Positions 46,704 through 57,909 are shown, counted from the first letter of the stretch. The stretch: 64,000 nucleotides of DNA from Methylobrevis albus (GCF_015904235.1 NZ_JADZLT010000050.1:554763-618762); one strand, 5' to 3'. The notes: a model not told the origin generated them from the sequence alone. Made by a program: numbers and translations.

Positions 46704-48272
46704 TCAGATCGTCTTCGCCGACATTTCCTTCGCGATGTAGTCGGCCTGGCGGATGGCGAGGGCGACGATGGTGAGGGTCGGGTTCTCGGCGCCGCCGGTG
46801 GTGAACTGGCTGCCGTCGGAGATGAACAGGTTGCCGATGTCGTGGGTCTGCCCCCACTGATTGACGACGCCGTCCTGCGCCCGCGCGCTCATGCGGTTGG
46901 TGCCGAGGTTGTGGGTGGAGGGATAGGGCGGCGTCGGCAGGGTGCGGGTGGCGCCGACCGCCTCGTAGATCGCCCGGCCCTGCGCCCAGGCGTGGTTGCG
47001 CATGGCGATGTCGTTCGGGTGGTCGTCGAAGTGGACGTTGGCGACGGGCAGTCCGTGCTGGTCGACCGCGCCCGACAGCGAGACACGGTTGGTTTCCTGC
47101 GGCATGTCCTCACCGACGATCCACATGCCGGCCATGTGGGTGTAGCTGTCGAGCACCGTGGTGAACTCGCGGCCCCAGCCGCCCGGGTTGAGGAAGGCGG
47201 CCATGAAGGGAATGCCGAGCGACAGCGTCTCGAGTTCGTAGCCGGCGACGAAGCCGCGGCTGTCGTCGTGGCGCGCCTCGTCCTGGACGATGCCGGCCAT
47301 CGTGGTGCCGCGGTACATGTGCACCGGCTTGTCGAACACGCCGTAGACCGAGGCGGTCATGTGGCGCATGTAGTTGCGCCCGACCTGGCCGGACGAGTTG
47401 GCAAGGCCGTCGGGGAACATCGACGAGGCCGAGTTGAGCAGCAGGCGCGGGCTTTCGATCGAGTTGCCGGCGACGGCGACGATGCGGGCCTTCTGGCGCT
47501 GCTGCTTGCCGTCCTTGTCGACGTAGACGACGCCGGACGCCTTGCCGGAGGCGTCGTGCTCGATCTTCAGCACGTGGCTGTTCGGGCGGACTTCCATGCG
47601 CCCGGTCGCCTCGCCCTTCGGGATCTCGGTGTAGAGCGTCGACCACTTGGCGCCCCACTTGCAGCCCTGGAAGCAGAAGCCGGTCTGCTGGCAGGCGTTG
47701 CGGTCGTCGCGCTGCACGGAGTTGATCGCCATGCGGCCGGTGTGGACTTCCTTGTAGCCGAGCTTGTCGGCGCCGGCCTTCAGGATCTTGAAGTTGTTGT
47801 TGCCGGGCAGGCCCGGCAGGCCGTTGGTCAGCGTGACGCCGAGCTTCGCCTCGGCCTTGTCGTACCAGGGCGCGAGCTCGGCGAGGGTGATCGGCCAGTC
47901 GAGCAGGTTGGCGCCGGCGACGTGGCCGTAGGTGGTGCGCGCCTTGAACTCGTGCTCCTGGAAGCGCAGCGAGGCGCCGGCCCAGTGCGTGGTCGAGCCG
48001 CCGACCGCCTTGACGATCCAGGCCGGCAAGTTCGGGAAGTCCTTGTGGACGCGCCAGCTGCCCGACGTGGTGCGCATGTCGGTCCAGGCGAGCTGGCCGA
48101 AGCTCGCCCACTCGTCGTTGACGAAGTCCTCGTATTCATGCCGCGATCCCGCCTCCAGGATCACGACGTCGATGCCCTTCTGCGCCAGTTCGTTGCCGAG
48201 CGTTCCGCCGCCGGCGCCCGAACCGATGATGACGACGACCGATCCGTCGTTCAGATCATAGGGAGCAGCCAT
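46704..48272 (-). CDS. GMC-family oxidoreductase (FAD dehydrogenase)
   Basis: 522 residues of the GMC/gluconate-dehydrogenase large-subunit family. Dinucleotide-binding motif GSGAGGGTLGNELA at 17-30, the FAD-contact region GGSTTHWAGASLR, and the C-terminal STHNLGTNRMS with the active-site His-Asn type pair, closing with NLFISDGSQFTTGGAENPT. It has no signal of its own; with the Tat-signal small subunit at 48360 it probably crosses the membrane as a folded hitch-hiker. Electrons would go to a membrane cytochrome not seen here. Substrate (sugar, polyol or alcohol) unknown. ATG has GAGGAAACC before it. Confidence 0.9.
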   Translation of the reverse strand: MAAPYDLNDGSVVVIIGSGAGGGTLGNELAQKGIDVVILEAGSRHEYEDFVNDEWASFGQLAWTDMRTTSGSWRVHKDFPNLPAWIVKAVGGSTTHWAGASLRFQEHEFKARTTYGHVAGANLLDWPITLAELAPWYDKAEAKLGVTLTNGLPGLPGNNNFKILKAGADKLGYKEVHTGRMAINSVQRDDRNACQQTGFCFQGCKWGAKWSTLYTEIPKGEATGRMEVRPNSHVLKIEHDASGKASGVVYVDKDGKQQRQKARIVAVAGNSIESPRLLLNSASSMFPDGLANSSGQVGRNYMRHMTASVYGVFDKPVHMYRGTTMAGIVQDEARHDDSRGFVAGYELETLSLGIPFMAAFLNPGGWGREFTTVLDSYTHMAGMWIVGEDMPQETNRVSLSGAVDQHGLPVANVHFDDHPNDIAMRNHAWAQGRAIYEAVGATRTLPTPPYPSTHNLGTNRMSARAQDGVVNQWGQTHDIGNLFISDGSQFTTGGAENPTLTIVALAIRQADYIAKEMSAKTI

Positions 48273-48286
48273 GGTTTCCTCGTTTT

Positions 48287-48300
48287 TTAAATCGATTTAA
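48287..48300. promoter_or_regulatory. AT-rich perfect palindrome upstream of the GMC gene
   Basis: TTAAATCGATTTAA, a perfect 14-bp palindrome with a central CG, 15 bp before the GMC start codon and directly 5' of its ribosome binding site, inside the 87-bp gap between the two subunit genes. LacI/GalR-type operators have central CG symmetry. In this GC-rich DNA a 14-bp AT-rich palindrome is unexpected. Confidence 0.45.
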
Positions 48301-48359
48301 TTCTTGGTCGGATTCCGCCTGACGGGCGGGCTCACGACGGTGCCTGCGAAAGGGACCGG

Positions 48360-48935
48360 TCAGATCCAGTCGATGTCGTCGAAGCCGCGGTCGATGTAGC
48401 CGCCCTTCGAATAGGATTCGCCCTCGTAGCCGAAGATCGTCCAGACATCGGGCTGGTTGTAGAGACCGACGACGAGACCGCCGCGCACCGCCTGGAAGAA
48501 GGCGGTGTCGTCGATCGTGCGCAGCAGGGCGACGCGGTCGGCTTCCCACTGCATGCCGAGATAGCCGCCGGCGCCCGCTGCGGTGTCGAGGGTGGCGATG
48601 CCGGTTTCGATCAGCGCCTTGTGGCCCTCGTCGGTCGCGGCGGTGTCGTCGTGGCTCTTCACGGCGATCGCGTAGAAGCGGTCGGCAATGCGGTCGTGCG
48701 GATAGATGTCGCGGGCGACGGCGATCAGCGTGCGCAGGGTTTCCGGCTTCAGGGCCTTCACCTCGGTCGCCCAGGCTTCGGCGCTGTTCAGCAGCGTTCC
48801 GCCGGCGGTGACGGCGATCGCGGTGCCGATGGCGATCTCGGACGAGCGCTGCAGGAAGCGGCGGCGGGAGATCGCGGCGGGTGCCTTGCCGCCGGGGTGC
48901 GGGTGGTGGTGGTGATGGTCGTGATGGGCAGTCAT
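48360..48935 (-). CDS. Gluconate 2-dehydrogenase subunit 3-like protein with Tat signal
   Basis: 191 residues. It opens with a histidine cluster, HHDHHHHHPH, at 4-13; the twin-arginine motif SRRRFLQRS follows at 23-31, then a hydrophobic stretch and AEAWA cleavage region. The mature part has IYPHDRIADRFY and YLGMQWEADR and ends ...GFDDIDWI, as small subunits of FAD-linked membrane dehydrogenases do. It probably acts as export chaperone and partner of the GMC protein encoded 87 bp downstream. GGAGG precedes the ATG. The His cluster is unusual and might bind metal. Confidence 0.87.
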   Translation of the reverse strand: MTAHHDHHHHHPHPGGKAPAAISRRRFLQRSSEIAIGTAIAVTAGGTLLNSAEAWATEVKALKPETLRTLIAVARDIYPHDRIADRFYAIAVKSHDDTAATDEGHKALIETGIATLDTAAGAGGYLGMQWEADRVALLRTIDDTAFFQAVRGGLVVGLYNQPDVWTIFGYEGESYSKGGYIDRGFDDIDWI

Positions 48936-49024
48936 CGGGTTTCCTCCGTGGCGCCGGCTGTTTCGCCGGCTGATGGCGACGCTCGGGCGTCGCTCGTCTT
49001 GTTGTCGCGTCCGTCGCGGTCGAG

Positions 49025-49047
49025 GCGGCCCGGCGGCGCCGGGCCGC
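49025..49047. terminator. GC hairpin after the glyoxalase-like gene
   Basis: GCGGCCCGGC, 3 nt, GCCGGGCCGC: a perfect 10-bp stem a few bases past the stop of the gene at 49053. No U-run, so termination is uncertain. Confidence 0.45.
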
Positions 49048-49052
49048 GGAAG

Positions 49053-49448
49053 TCAGCGGTAGCGGCCGTGCGCCTGCAGCACCTCGATCTTGTAGCCGTC
49101 GGGATCCTCGACGAAGAAGAAGCGCGCCAGCAGCGCACCGTCGCGCTCGAAGGCGACGATCTTGCGCGGCATCAGGCCTTCCTCGGTGAAGCGGGCGTGC
49201 TCGGCCTCGAGATCGGCGACCGCGAAGGCGATGTGGCCGTAGCCGTCGCCGAGGTCGTAGGGCGTGGTGCGGCCCTTGTTCACCGTCAGCTCGACTTCGA
49301 AGTCGGCGTCCGCATTGCGCAGGTACACCAGCACGAAGTCGGGGAAATCGAAGCGGTCGGCGATCTCCAGCCCGAAGGCACGCCGATAGAATTCGACCGA
49401 GCGCGCCTCGTCGAGCACCCGGATCATCGAATGGATTGCCTTCGCCAT
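49053..49448 (-). CDS. gloA: Glyoxalase I family protein (lactoylglutathione lyase-like)
   Basis: 131 residues, two beta-alpha-beta-beta-beta units of the VOC fold. The four metal ligands of glyoxalase I can be placed: H6 (AIHSMIRV), E53-region (FEVELT), H in GYGHIAFAV and E in GYKIEVLQ. Y/F and R contacts for glutathione (SVEFYRRAFGL) are also present. It should convert the methylglyoxal-glutathione hemithioacetal to S-lactoylglutathione, though other VOC enzymes look similar. First of a leftward group with the dehydrogenase subunits downstream. Confidence 0.82.
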   Translation of the reverse strand: MAKAIHSMIRVLDEARSVEFYRRAFGLEIADRFDFPDFVLVYLRNADADFEVELTVNKGRTTPYDLGDGYGHIAFAVADLEAEHARFTEEGLMPRKIVAFERDGALLARFFFVEDPDGYKIEVLQAHGRYR

Positions 49449-49569
49449 CGCTCCTCTTTCCCGCAGCGCGGCCGGATGATCCGGCCGTCGGTCCGAGGGA
49501 AAGGCTAGCGAAGCATCGCCGCCGCGGGTGTTATCCGGATACTACGGACACCGAAATCCGACGGTTGGC

Positions 49570-49881
49570 TCAGGCCGCCTCGGCGGCGCCGTCGGTGTCG
49601 CAGGCCGCGGCCCCCGCGTAGAGACTGCCCTCCAGCGAGACGAGGCAGACGCAGCGCAGGTGCGAGGTGAAGTTCGGCGCCTCGCCGCGGATCGCCAGCA
49701 CCTCGCTGTGCAGCGTCGAGATGAACTTCGGCACCGACATGCCCTGCCGGGCGGCCACCGTCTCGAGCACGCCCCAGAAGATCTTCTCGAGGCGGATGCT
49801 GGTGCTCTGGCCGTTGAGCCGGATCGAGCGCGTCTCGAAGGCGTAGCTGGCCGGGCACTGGCTGGCGAAGATATGGCACAT
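49570..49881 (-). CDS. Ribbon-helix-helix domain protein (RHH_4 type)
   Basis: 103 residues. ETRSIRLNGQSTSIRLEKIFW is the ribbon and first helix of the RHH_4 family (PF13467), followed by ETVAARQGMSVPKFISTLHSEV and APNFTSHLRCVCLVSLE. It opens MCHIFASQCPASY, with Cys residues near the N-terminus, as relatives do. DNA binding is expected from the fold, but targets are unknown. The ATG has GGGGAGAG upstream. It is divergent from the SPFH gene; the 273 bp between them presumably hold both promoters (a TTGTCT/TACAAT pair near 49967 has only a 15-bp spacer, so I do not call it). Confidence 0.8.
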   Translation of the reverse strand: MCHIFASQCPASYAFETRSIRLNGQSTSIRLEKIFWGVLETVAARQGMSVPKFISTLHSEVLAIRGEAPNFTSHLRCVCLVSLEGSLYAGAAACDTDGAAEAA

Positions 49882-50154
49882 GGGCGTCTCTCCCCGGGCG
49901 CATTGCGCCCTGTTCCCGGGCCACCTTCAGCCGCAACGCGCGGCCGGGCGGCCTCATCGCCGCATTGTCTGACCGCGGCTCAGCTTACAATAGCTCCGAA
50001 CTGTACGAAGCGCAGCCGTGAGACGGCCATTGTCCGAAATGAGGACAGCGCGTAATCGTTGTTTCGGGCGCCGCCCTTCGCCGGGCACCGCGCCGCGGCC
50101 GTTTTCCGGCCGGACCGTATTGCCGTTCGCGATCTATTTTTCCGGGAGAGAATT

Positions 50155-51009
50155 ATGATGTCCCAGCTCCGGCGTTTCGCCGCGATTCCGTTGATCTTGG
50201 CCGTGCTGCTGATCCTGTCGGGCAGCTGGTACACGGTCGACCAGGGTGAGGAAGGCGTCGTGCTGCGCTTCGGCGAGACCGTGCGCGTCGCCTCGCACGG
50301 GCTCAACTTCAAGGTCCCGCTGATGGAGAGCGTCGTGAAGATCTCGACGCGCTCCGACAGCCGCGTCTACGACGGCGTCGAGAGCTACAGCCAGGATCAG
50401 CAGCCGGCCGAGATCCGCATCTCGGTCACCTACCAGGTGCCGCCCGGCGAAACGGCCGCGCTCTATGCGAAGTTCGGCTCGACCGAGGCAATGATGTCGC
50501 GCCTGCTCGACCGCAAGCTGCCGCAGGTGCTCAAGATCGTGTTCGGCCGCTTCAGCGCCGCGACCGCGATCGCCGACCGCGGCCGGCTCAACCTCGAGGT
50601 CTACCAGGCGCTGATCGCCGGCATCGAGGACCAGCCGGTGCTGGTCGAGGGCGTGCAGGTCGAGGACATCAAGTTCTCGCCGGCCTACGAGCACTCGATC
50701 GAGGAGCGCATGCTGGCCGAGGTCGAGGTGCAGAAGCTGCGCCAGAACGCCGAGCGCGAGAAGGTGCAGGCGCAGATCACCGTGACCAAGGCGACCGCCA
50801 ACGCCGACGCCGTGCGCGCGGCCGCCGAGGCCGAGGCCGACGCGATCCGCCTGCGCGGCGAGGCGGAAGCGGCCGCGATCTCCGCCCGCGGCGCCGCGAT
50901 CCGCGACAACCCGGGCCTGATCGATCTCACCAAGGCGGAACGCTGGAACGGCCAGCTGCCGACGACGATGGTGCCGAACGGCACCGTGCCGTTCATCGGC
51001 GTGCAATAG
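50155..51009 (+). CDS. SPFH/prohibitin-family membrane protein (HflC-like)
   Basis: 284 residues. One N-terminal TM segment (about 6-23, IPLILAVLLILSGSWYTV), then the Band 7 domain (VDQGEEGVVLRFGETVRV onward) and a long alanine/glutamate-rich coiled coil (about 185-245). It ends TVPFIGV. SPFH proteins form large oligomeric caps in membranes, often around proteases such as FtsH. No partner (HflK, FtsH, NfeD) is adjacent, so its partner is not deducible. GGGAGAG precedes the double ATG at 50155/50158. Confidence 0.88.
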   Translation: MMSQLRRFAAIPLILAVLLILSGSWYTVDQGEEGVVLRFGETVRVASHGLNFKVPLMESVVKISTRSDSRVYDGVESYSQDQQPAEIRISVTYQVPPGETAALYAKFGSTEAMMSRLLDRKLPQVLKIVFGRFSAATAIADRGRLNLEVYQALIAGIEDQPVLVEGVQVEDIKFSPAYEHSIEERMLAEVEVQKLRQNAEREKVQAQITVTKATANADAVRAAAEAEADAIRLRGEAEAAAISARGAAIRDNPGLIDLTKAERWNGQLPTTMVPNGTVPFIGVQ

Positions 51010-51018
51010 GCGCGGCCG

Positions 51019-53811
51019 TCAGCCGGCGGCGGCGGCGCGCAGGCCGAGGAGGCCGGTCTGGATCGGCTCGGGCCGGCCGAGCAGGAAGCCCTGCACCTCG
51101 TCGCAGCCTTCGACGGTGAGCATCTGCAACTGATCGTCGGTTTCGACGCCCTCGGCGAGCACCGGCACCTCGAGGCTGCGGCCGAGGGCGAGGATCGCGC
51201 GGATGATCGCCTTCGACTGCGGGTTGGAATCGATGTCGTTCATGAAGCTGCGGTCGAGCTTGATCTTGTCGAAGGGGAACGAGCGCAGCGTGTCGAGCGA
51301 CGAATAGCCGGTGCCGAAGTCGTCGATGGCGATGGTGATGCCGAGCGCCTTGATCTGCCGCAGGATGTGGAGCGCGCGCTCCTTGTCGGCAATGATCGCG
51401 GTCTCGGTGATCTCGAGCTCGAGCCGGGCGGGCGCGAGGCCGGTGACGAGCAGCGTCTCGTGCACCTCGCGCACGAGGTCGACATGGCCGAGCTGCAGGG
51501 GCGAGAGATTGACCGCGATGCGCTCGCCGCCGTCCCATCTCGCCGCCTCGGCGCAGGCCTCGCGCAGCACCCAGGCGCCGATCGGCACGATCGCGCCGCA
51601 TTCCTCGGCAATCGGGATGAACTCGGCCGGCGAGATCCGGCCGCGGCGCGGATGGTCCCAGCGCAGCAGCACCTCGTAGCCGGTGACCCGCCCGTCGACG
51701 ACCGACTTCTGCACCTGGTAGGCGAGCGAAAGTTCGCCGTTCTCCACCGCGTGCCAGAGGTCGGTCGCGAGCGCGCGGCGCTGGCGCGACACCTCGTCCA
51801 TCCGCGCCTCGTAGAAGCAGACGCGCTCAGCCGGGGCGGCCTTCGCCCGGTACATCGCGAGGTCGGCGTTGTTGATGAGGCTGTCGCGGCTGGCGGCGTC
51901 GGTCGGAAACAGCGCGACGCCGAGGCTGGCGCCGGGGGTGATGTCGAAGCCGTCGAGCACGATCGGCTGCGACAGCGCCCGCTCGAGCCGGGCGACGAAG
52001 TCGCCGAGGTCCTCGCCCTGGCCGATCGTCTTCATCACGGCGAATTCGTCGCCGCCGAAGCGCGCGGCGAACTCGCCGGCGCCGAGCACCGCCGAGAGGC
52101 GGGCGGAGACGATGCGCAGAACCTCGTCGCCGACCGCGTGGCCGCGGGAATCGTTGATGTCCTTGAAGCGGTCGAGGTCGATGCCGACCACCGCGACCCG
52201 GCAGCCGTCGCGGCTGGCCAGTTCCAGTTCGTCGTCGAGTCGCTCGTTGAAGGAGGCGCGGTTCGGCAGGCCGGTGAGCCCGTCGTGGCGGGCCATGTGG
52301 GCGATCTTCTGCTCCGACCGCCGCCGGTCGGAGATGTCCTCGAAGGTGGTCACCCAGGACCCGTCCGGCATCGGGTTGTTGCCGACCGACAGGGTGCGGC
52401 CGTCGTCGAGTTCCTCGATGATGACGCTGCGCCCCCCGCCGGCGATCGCCTTGCGGTGCGCGGCGTAGATGTGGTCGGCCTTTGCGGGCGGGTCCGGCGG
52501 CACGCGGGCGAGAGCGACGGCGTGAACGAGGTCGCGCAGCGACAGTCCGGGCTGCACCACCCCGGGCGCGAGGCCGAAGATCTCGGCGAAGCGCGGGTTG
52601 GCGAGCACCAGCTTCTCGTCGGCCCCGAACATCGCGAGGCCGTGGCCCATGTTGGCGAGCGCCCGGTCGAGGTTGCGCTGCATCGCCTCCATCTGGTCGG
52701 CAGCGAGCTTTTCCGGGGTGATGTCGCGGGTGATCGAGACGAAGCCGGCGTGGCCCCCGCTGCGCGGATCGCGCACCGCGTCGATCACGACATGGGCCCA
52801 GAAGCGCGTGCCGTCCTTGCGGACCCGCTCGGCGCGCGCCTCGAACTTGCCCTCGGCGCGGGCGACGGCGAGGGCGCGCTGGGGGGCGCCGCGGACGACA
52901 TCCTCGGGGGTGTAGAAGACGGAGAAATTCCGGCCGACGATCTCCTCGGCGCCGTATCCCTTCACTCGCGCCGCGCCGACATTCCAGTTCGCGACGTTGC
53001 CGCAGGGGTCGAGCATGTAGATCGCGTAATCGGTGACGCCTTCGACCAGCAGGCCGAAGCGGCGCTCGCTCTCGGCGGCGAGACGCTCGGCCTTGCGCAG
53101 GATGGTGGCGATCAGCAGGCAGCCGCCGACCACCAGCAGCACCGCTGCCGAAATCGCCCCCGCCATGCCGACCGGCGACAACTGCAGGCCGCTCGGGACG
53201 ATGCTGGGGTCGGGGCGGATCGTCACCGCGCCCATCGCGGTGAAGTGCAGCCCGACGATACCGCCGGAGAGGACGAGCGCGCCGAGACCCGCGCGGTAGC
53301 GGCCGGTACCGATGACGATGATGTCGAGGGCGGCCGAAGCGGCGACCGCGCCGATCGCGATGGCGGCGACGGCGTAGACCGGATCCCACTCGATGCGGCC
53401 CGGAAGGTCGACCGCGACCATGCCGACGAAGTGCATCACCGCGATGCCGCCGCCGACGATGGCGCCGCCGGCCGGCGCCGCGTGGCGGCCGGGCAGCGCC
53501 AGCGCCACGGCAAAGCCGGCGGCGGGGATCCCGATCGCGATCGCCAGCGACAGTGCCGTCAGACCGGGGTCGAAGACGAACGTGGTGCCGGGGTCATAGG
53601 CGAGCATCGCGACGAAGTGCGTCGACCAGATGCCGAGGCCGGCGGTGACGCCCGCGCCGAGCGCCCAGCGCAATCGCGCCGCCGGTGCCATCGTGGTGCC
53701 GCGGGCCGCGATGTCGGCGGCGGCGAAGATGGTGAAGAGGCAGATGACGGTCGCCAGGACCAGCAGACCCAGGTCATGCTCGGCAACGATGCAATTGTAA
53801 ATTCGCAGCAT
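51019..53811 (-). CDS. MHYT-PAS-PAS-GGDEF-EAL c-di-GMP signalling protein
   Basis: 930 residues. MHYT sensor with THFVAM, MHFVGM and LHFTAM in successive helices (seven TM segments in about 1-245); a first PAS (DYAIYMLDPCGNVANWNVGA); a second PAS (GLAMFGADEKLVLANPRF); GGDEF with intact GGDEF; EAL domain with EVLLR instead of EALLR, ELEITET, DDFGTGYSSL, KLDRSF and AEGVET. The A-to-V change in the EAL signature is also found in active enzymes. Same design as the protein at 15568 with one more PAS. The ATG at 53811 is chosen over a TTG seven codons earlier. It ends 9 bp from the end of the SPFH gene. Confidence 0.93.
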   Translation of the reverse strand: MLRIYNCIVAEHDLGLLVLATVICLFTIFAAADIAARGTTMAPAARLRWALGAGVTAGLGIWSTHFVAMLAYDPGTTFVFDPGLTALSLAIAIGIPAAGFAVALALPGRHAAPAGGAIVGGGIAVMHFVGMVAVDLPGRIEWDPVYAVAAIAIGAVAASAALDIIVIGTGRYRAGLGALVLSGGIVGLHFTAMGAVTIRPDPSIVPSGLQLSPVGMAGAISAAVLLVVGGCLLIATILRKAERLAAESERRFGLLVEGVTDYAIYMLDPCGNVANWNVGAARVKGYGAEEIVGRNFSVFYTPEDVVRGAPQRALAVARAEGKFEARAERVRKDGTRFWAHVVIDAVRDPRSGGHAGFVSITRDITPEKLAADQMEAMQRNLDRALANMGHGLAMFGADEKLVLANPRFAEIFGLAPGVVQPGLSLRDLVHAVALARVPPDPPAKADHIYAAHRKAIAGGGRSVIIEELDDGRTLSVGNNPMPDGSWVTTFEDISDRRRSEQKIAHMARHDGLTGLPNRASFNERLDDELELASRDGCRVAVVGIDLDRFKDINDSRGHAVGDEVLRIVSARLSAVLGAGEFAARFGGDEFAVMKTIGQGEDLGDFVARLERALSQPIVLDGFDITPGASLGVALFPTDAASRDSLINNADLAMYRAKAAPAERVCFYEARMDEVSRQRRALATDLWHAVENGELSLAYQVQKSVVDGRVTGYEVLLRWDHPRRGRISPAEFIPIAEECGAIVPIGAWVLREACAEAARWDGGERIAVNLSPLQLGHVDLVREVHETLLVTGLAPARLELEITETAIIADKERALHILRQIKALGITIAIDDFGTGYSSLDTLRSFPFDKIKLDRSFMNDIDSNPQSKAIIRAILALGRSLEVPVLAEGVETDDQLQMLTVEGCDEVQGFLLGRPEPIQTGLLGLRAAAAG

Positions 53812-54071
53812 GACGGTTCCGTGCGCAGGCAATGGCGCATAAAAAACATCGGCCGCATTGATATTTGGTTACGTCAGAGCCTTGTTGTCCGGACATTTCC
53901 GCGAGCCGCGACGAGGCTCGCGCAGGAGGGCGCAAGACCGCGGGGCGCGCCGCGGGACGATCCGACAGCCCGCGTTCGGTCCGGTTTTCCGGATCCTTCC
54001 CGCTCCGGGGCACGTCGCGGTGGACGATTGCGCGGCGACGGTTGCGCCTCGGCGCGCGTACCCGCGCGCGA

Positions 54072-55283
54072 TCAATAACTCGTGAACAGGCCGTCCAGCG
54101 TCAGCGGCAGCGTGCCGATGCCGCGCACCAGCACGAGGCGCGGTCCGGACAGCGCATATTCGGCGATCTCGGTGTTGGTCGCGCGCGGGCCGATGTAGAG
54201 CCGCCGCTGGCCGATCGCCGGGGTTCCGTCGGCGTTGAAGTGGCGGACGAGGTAGGAGCGCGGCCGGCCGTCGACGGCGCTGCCGTTGTTGGTCCACGAC
54301 ACCGAGAAACGCCCGTCGGGCAGCGCGACCACCTCGGGCGCCACCTGCTCCTCGCGCGTTGCGGCCGTGCCGCGCTCGGGCAGCAGCGGCGCGCCGTTGG
54401 CGCCGATCACGCGGTGGCGAATGTCGAAGGCGTCGTCGGCGTTCGTGCTGCCGATCCGCGTCCAGGCGACGGCGACGCGGCCGTTGACGAGCTGCGCCGC
54501 CTCGACCTGGAACTGCGCCTGCTGGCCGCCGCTGCCGATCGGCATTGACGCGCTGCTGATACGGGTCGCGGTGGCGGCCGGGCGCCCGGCGGCGCTGACC
54601 GGAATCGCGTAGACATGGCCGTCGGTGCGGTTGCGGTGCACGACGAGGGCGCCGCCCGACTTCAGCGCGATGACCTGGAAATCCTGCGCGGCGGTGGCGA
54701 CGTAGTTTGCCGGCGTGCCCGGCAGGAAGGTCGGGCCGGCGATCGGCTGCAGCGTCGAGGAGACCACCGAGACGGCGAGGCGCTTGGTGACGCCGGCGCT
54801 GACGTCGAAGCGGTAGGCGAGCACGATCATGCGCCCCGACGGCAGCACCGCCGCGTCCATGTAGGCCTCGGCAAGCTGCGGCATGACCGGCCGCTCGGCC
54901 GCCATCACGCCGGTGCGGGTGTCGCCGGTGCGGCCGATGATGCCCTCGCCGCCGCGGATCCAGAAGCCGGCGACCTTGTCGGTCGCGAGCGGCAGCACGA
55001 CCGGGTCGAACAGCGCGATCGGCTTGCGGTCGAGCACCAGTTCGCGGCCGGTCGGCCGGCCCGCGGCGGTGTGCTGGCGCACGCGCACGGAGACGTCGAC
55101 GCCCGAATCGACCTTGGTCCGCGCATAGACGAGCAGGAAGCCGGCGGGGTTGGCGGCGATGTCGCCCGCGGTATCGACCGAGCGGCCGTCGGCGACGGTG
55201 AGCGGCGCAGCCTGGAGGGAGACGGGCGCAACGAGGCAGCCGCAGGCGAGCGCCGCCGCGGCGAACAGCCGTGAAATCAACAT
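54072..55283 (-). CDS. Secreted protein with tandem W-containing (propeller-like) repeats
   Basis: 403 residues with a signal peptide (1-26, ending SLQA-AP). No family is recognised with certainty. The mature part repeats a block of about 50-60 residues: a short strand with a W or Y (FLLVYART, VAVAWTRIG, FSVSWTNNG), an acidic/glycine turn, then a basic strand and a G-x-P turn (IRHRVIGANGAPL, LVRHFNADGTPAIG). This resembles the FVVVWxSxGxDGSG...QRFDADGTPVG repeats common in large alphaproteobacterial surface proteins, so a beta-propeller is inferred. A C-G-C triplet in the signal does not form a proper lipobox. Monocistronic; no partner seen. Confidence 0.78.
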   Translation of the reverse strand: MLISRLFAAAALACGCLVAPVSLQAAPLTVADGRSVDTAGDIAANPAGFLLVYARTKVDSGVDVSVRVRQHTAAGRPTGRELVLDRKPIALFDPVVLPLATDKVAGFWIRGGEGIIGRTGDTRTGVMAAERPVMPQLAEAYMDAAVLPSGRMIVLAYRFDVSAGVTKRLAVSVVSSTLQPIAGPTFLPGTPANYVATAAQDFQVIALKSGGALVVHRNRTDGHVYAIPVSAAGRPAATATRISSASMPIGSGGQQAQFQVEAAQLVNGRVAVAWTRIGSTNADDAFDIRHRVIGANGAPLLPERGTAATREEQVAPEVVALPDGRFSVSWTNNGSAVDGRPRSYLVRHFNADGTPAIGQRRLYIGPRATNTEIAEYALSGPRLVLVRGIGTLPLTLDGLFTSY

Positions 55284-55502
55284 GATGAAACATCCTCGGG
55301 AACCAATGGCGGCACTTTCTCCGCCCACCCCTCGGCCTGTCAACGTCCGTAGTGTTGCGGGTGATGCGACCTTTTATCTCAAATTGTCATATGACTTCAC
55401 GGGCTTCTCGGCAATTTCCCGCCGCAGCGTTGAGGCGGCGCGGCCGCGGCGTTATGGTCCCGCTCCTTTTCCAACATTAAGAAACAGATAGCGGAGGCTC
55501 TG

Positions 55503-57788
<2,286 letters not shown>

Positions 57789-57909
57789 GGGGGGAGTAGG
57801 GTCGGGGCCGTTCGCGCCGGCCGGTTTGCGGGGGTGGCGGGGTGGGCTGGTCGTCGCGGTGGCGGCGCCATTCCGTCGGGAGCGCGACGGTTAGCGCCGT
57901 GTTGTGGGG

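Noticed and set aside
49960..50000. Sigma-70 promoter (TTGTCT / TACAAT) for the SPFH gene
   Set aside because: The spacer is only 15 bp and the -35 match is weak, so support is insufficient.
54072..55283. Lipoprotein
   Set aside because: A Cys occurs in the signal region (ACGC) but without the L-x-G/A-C lipobox, and a normal signal peptidase I site follows.
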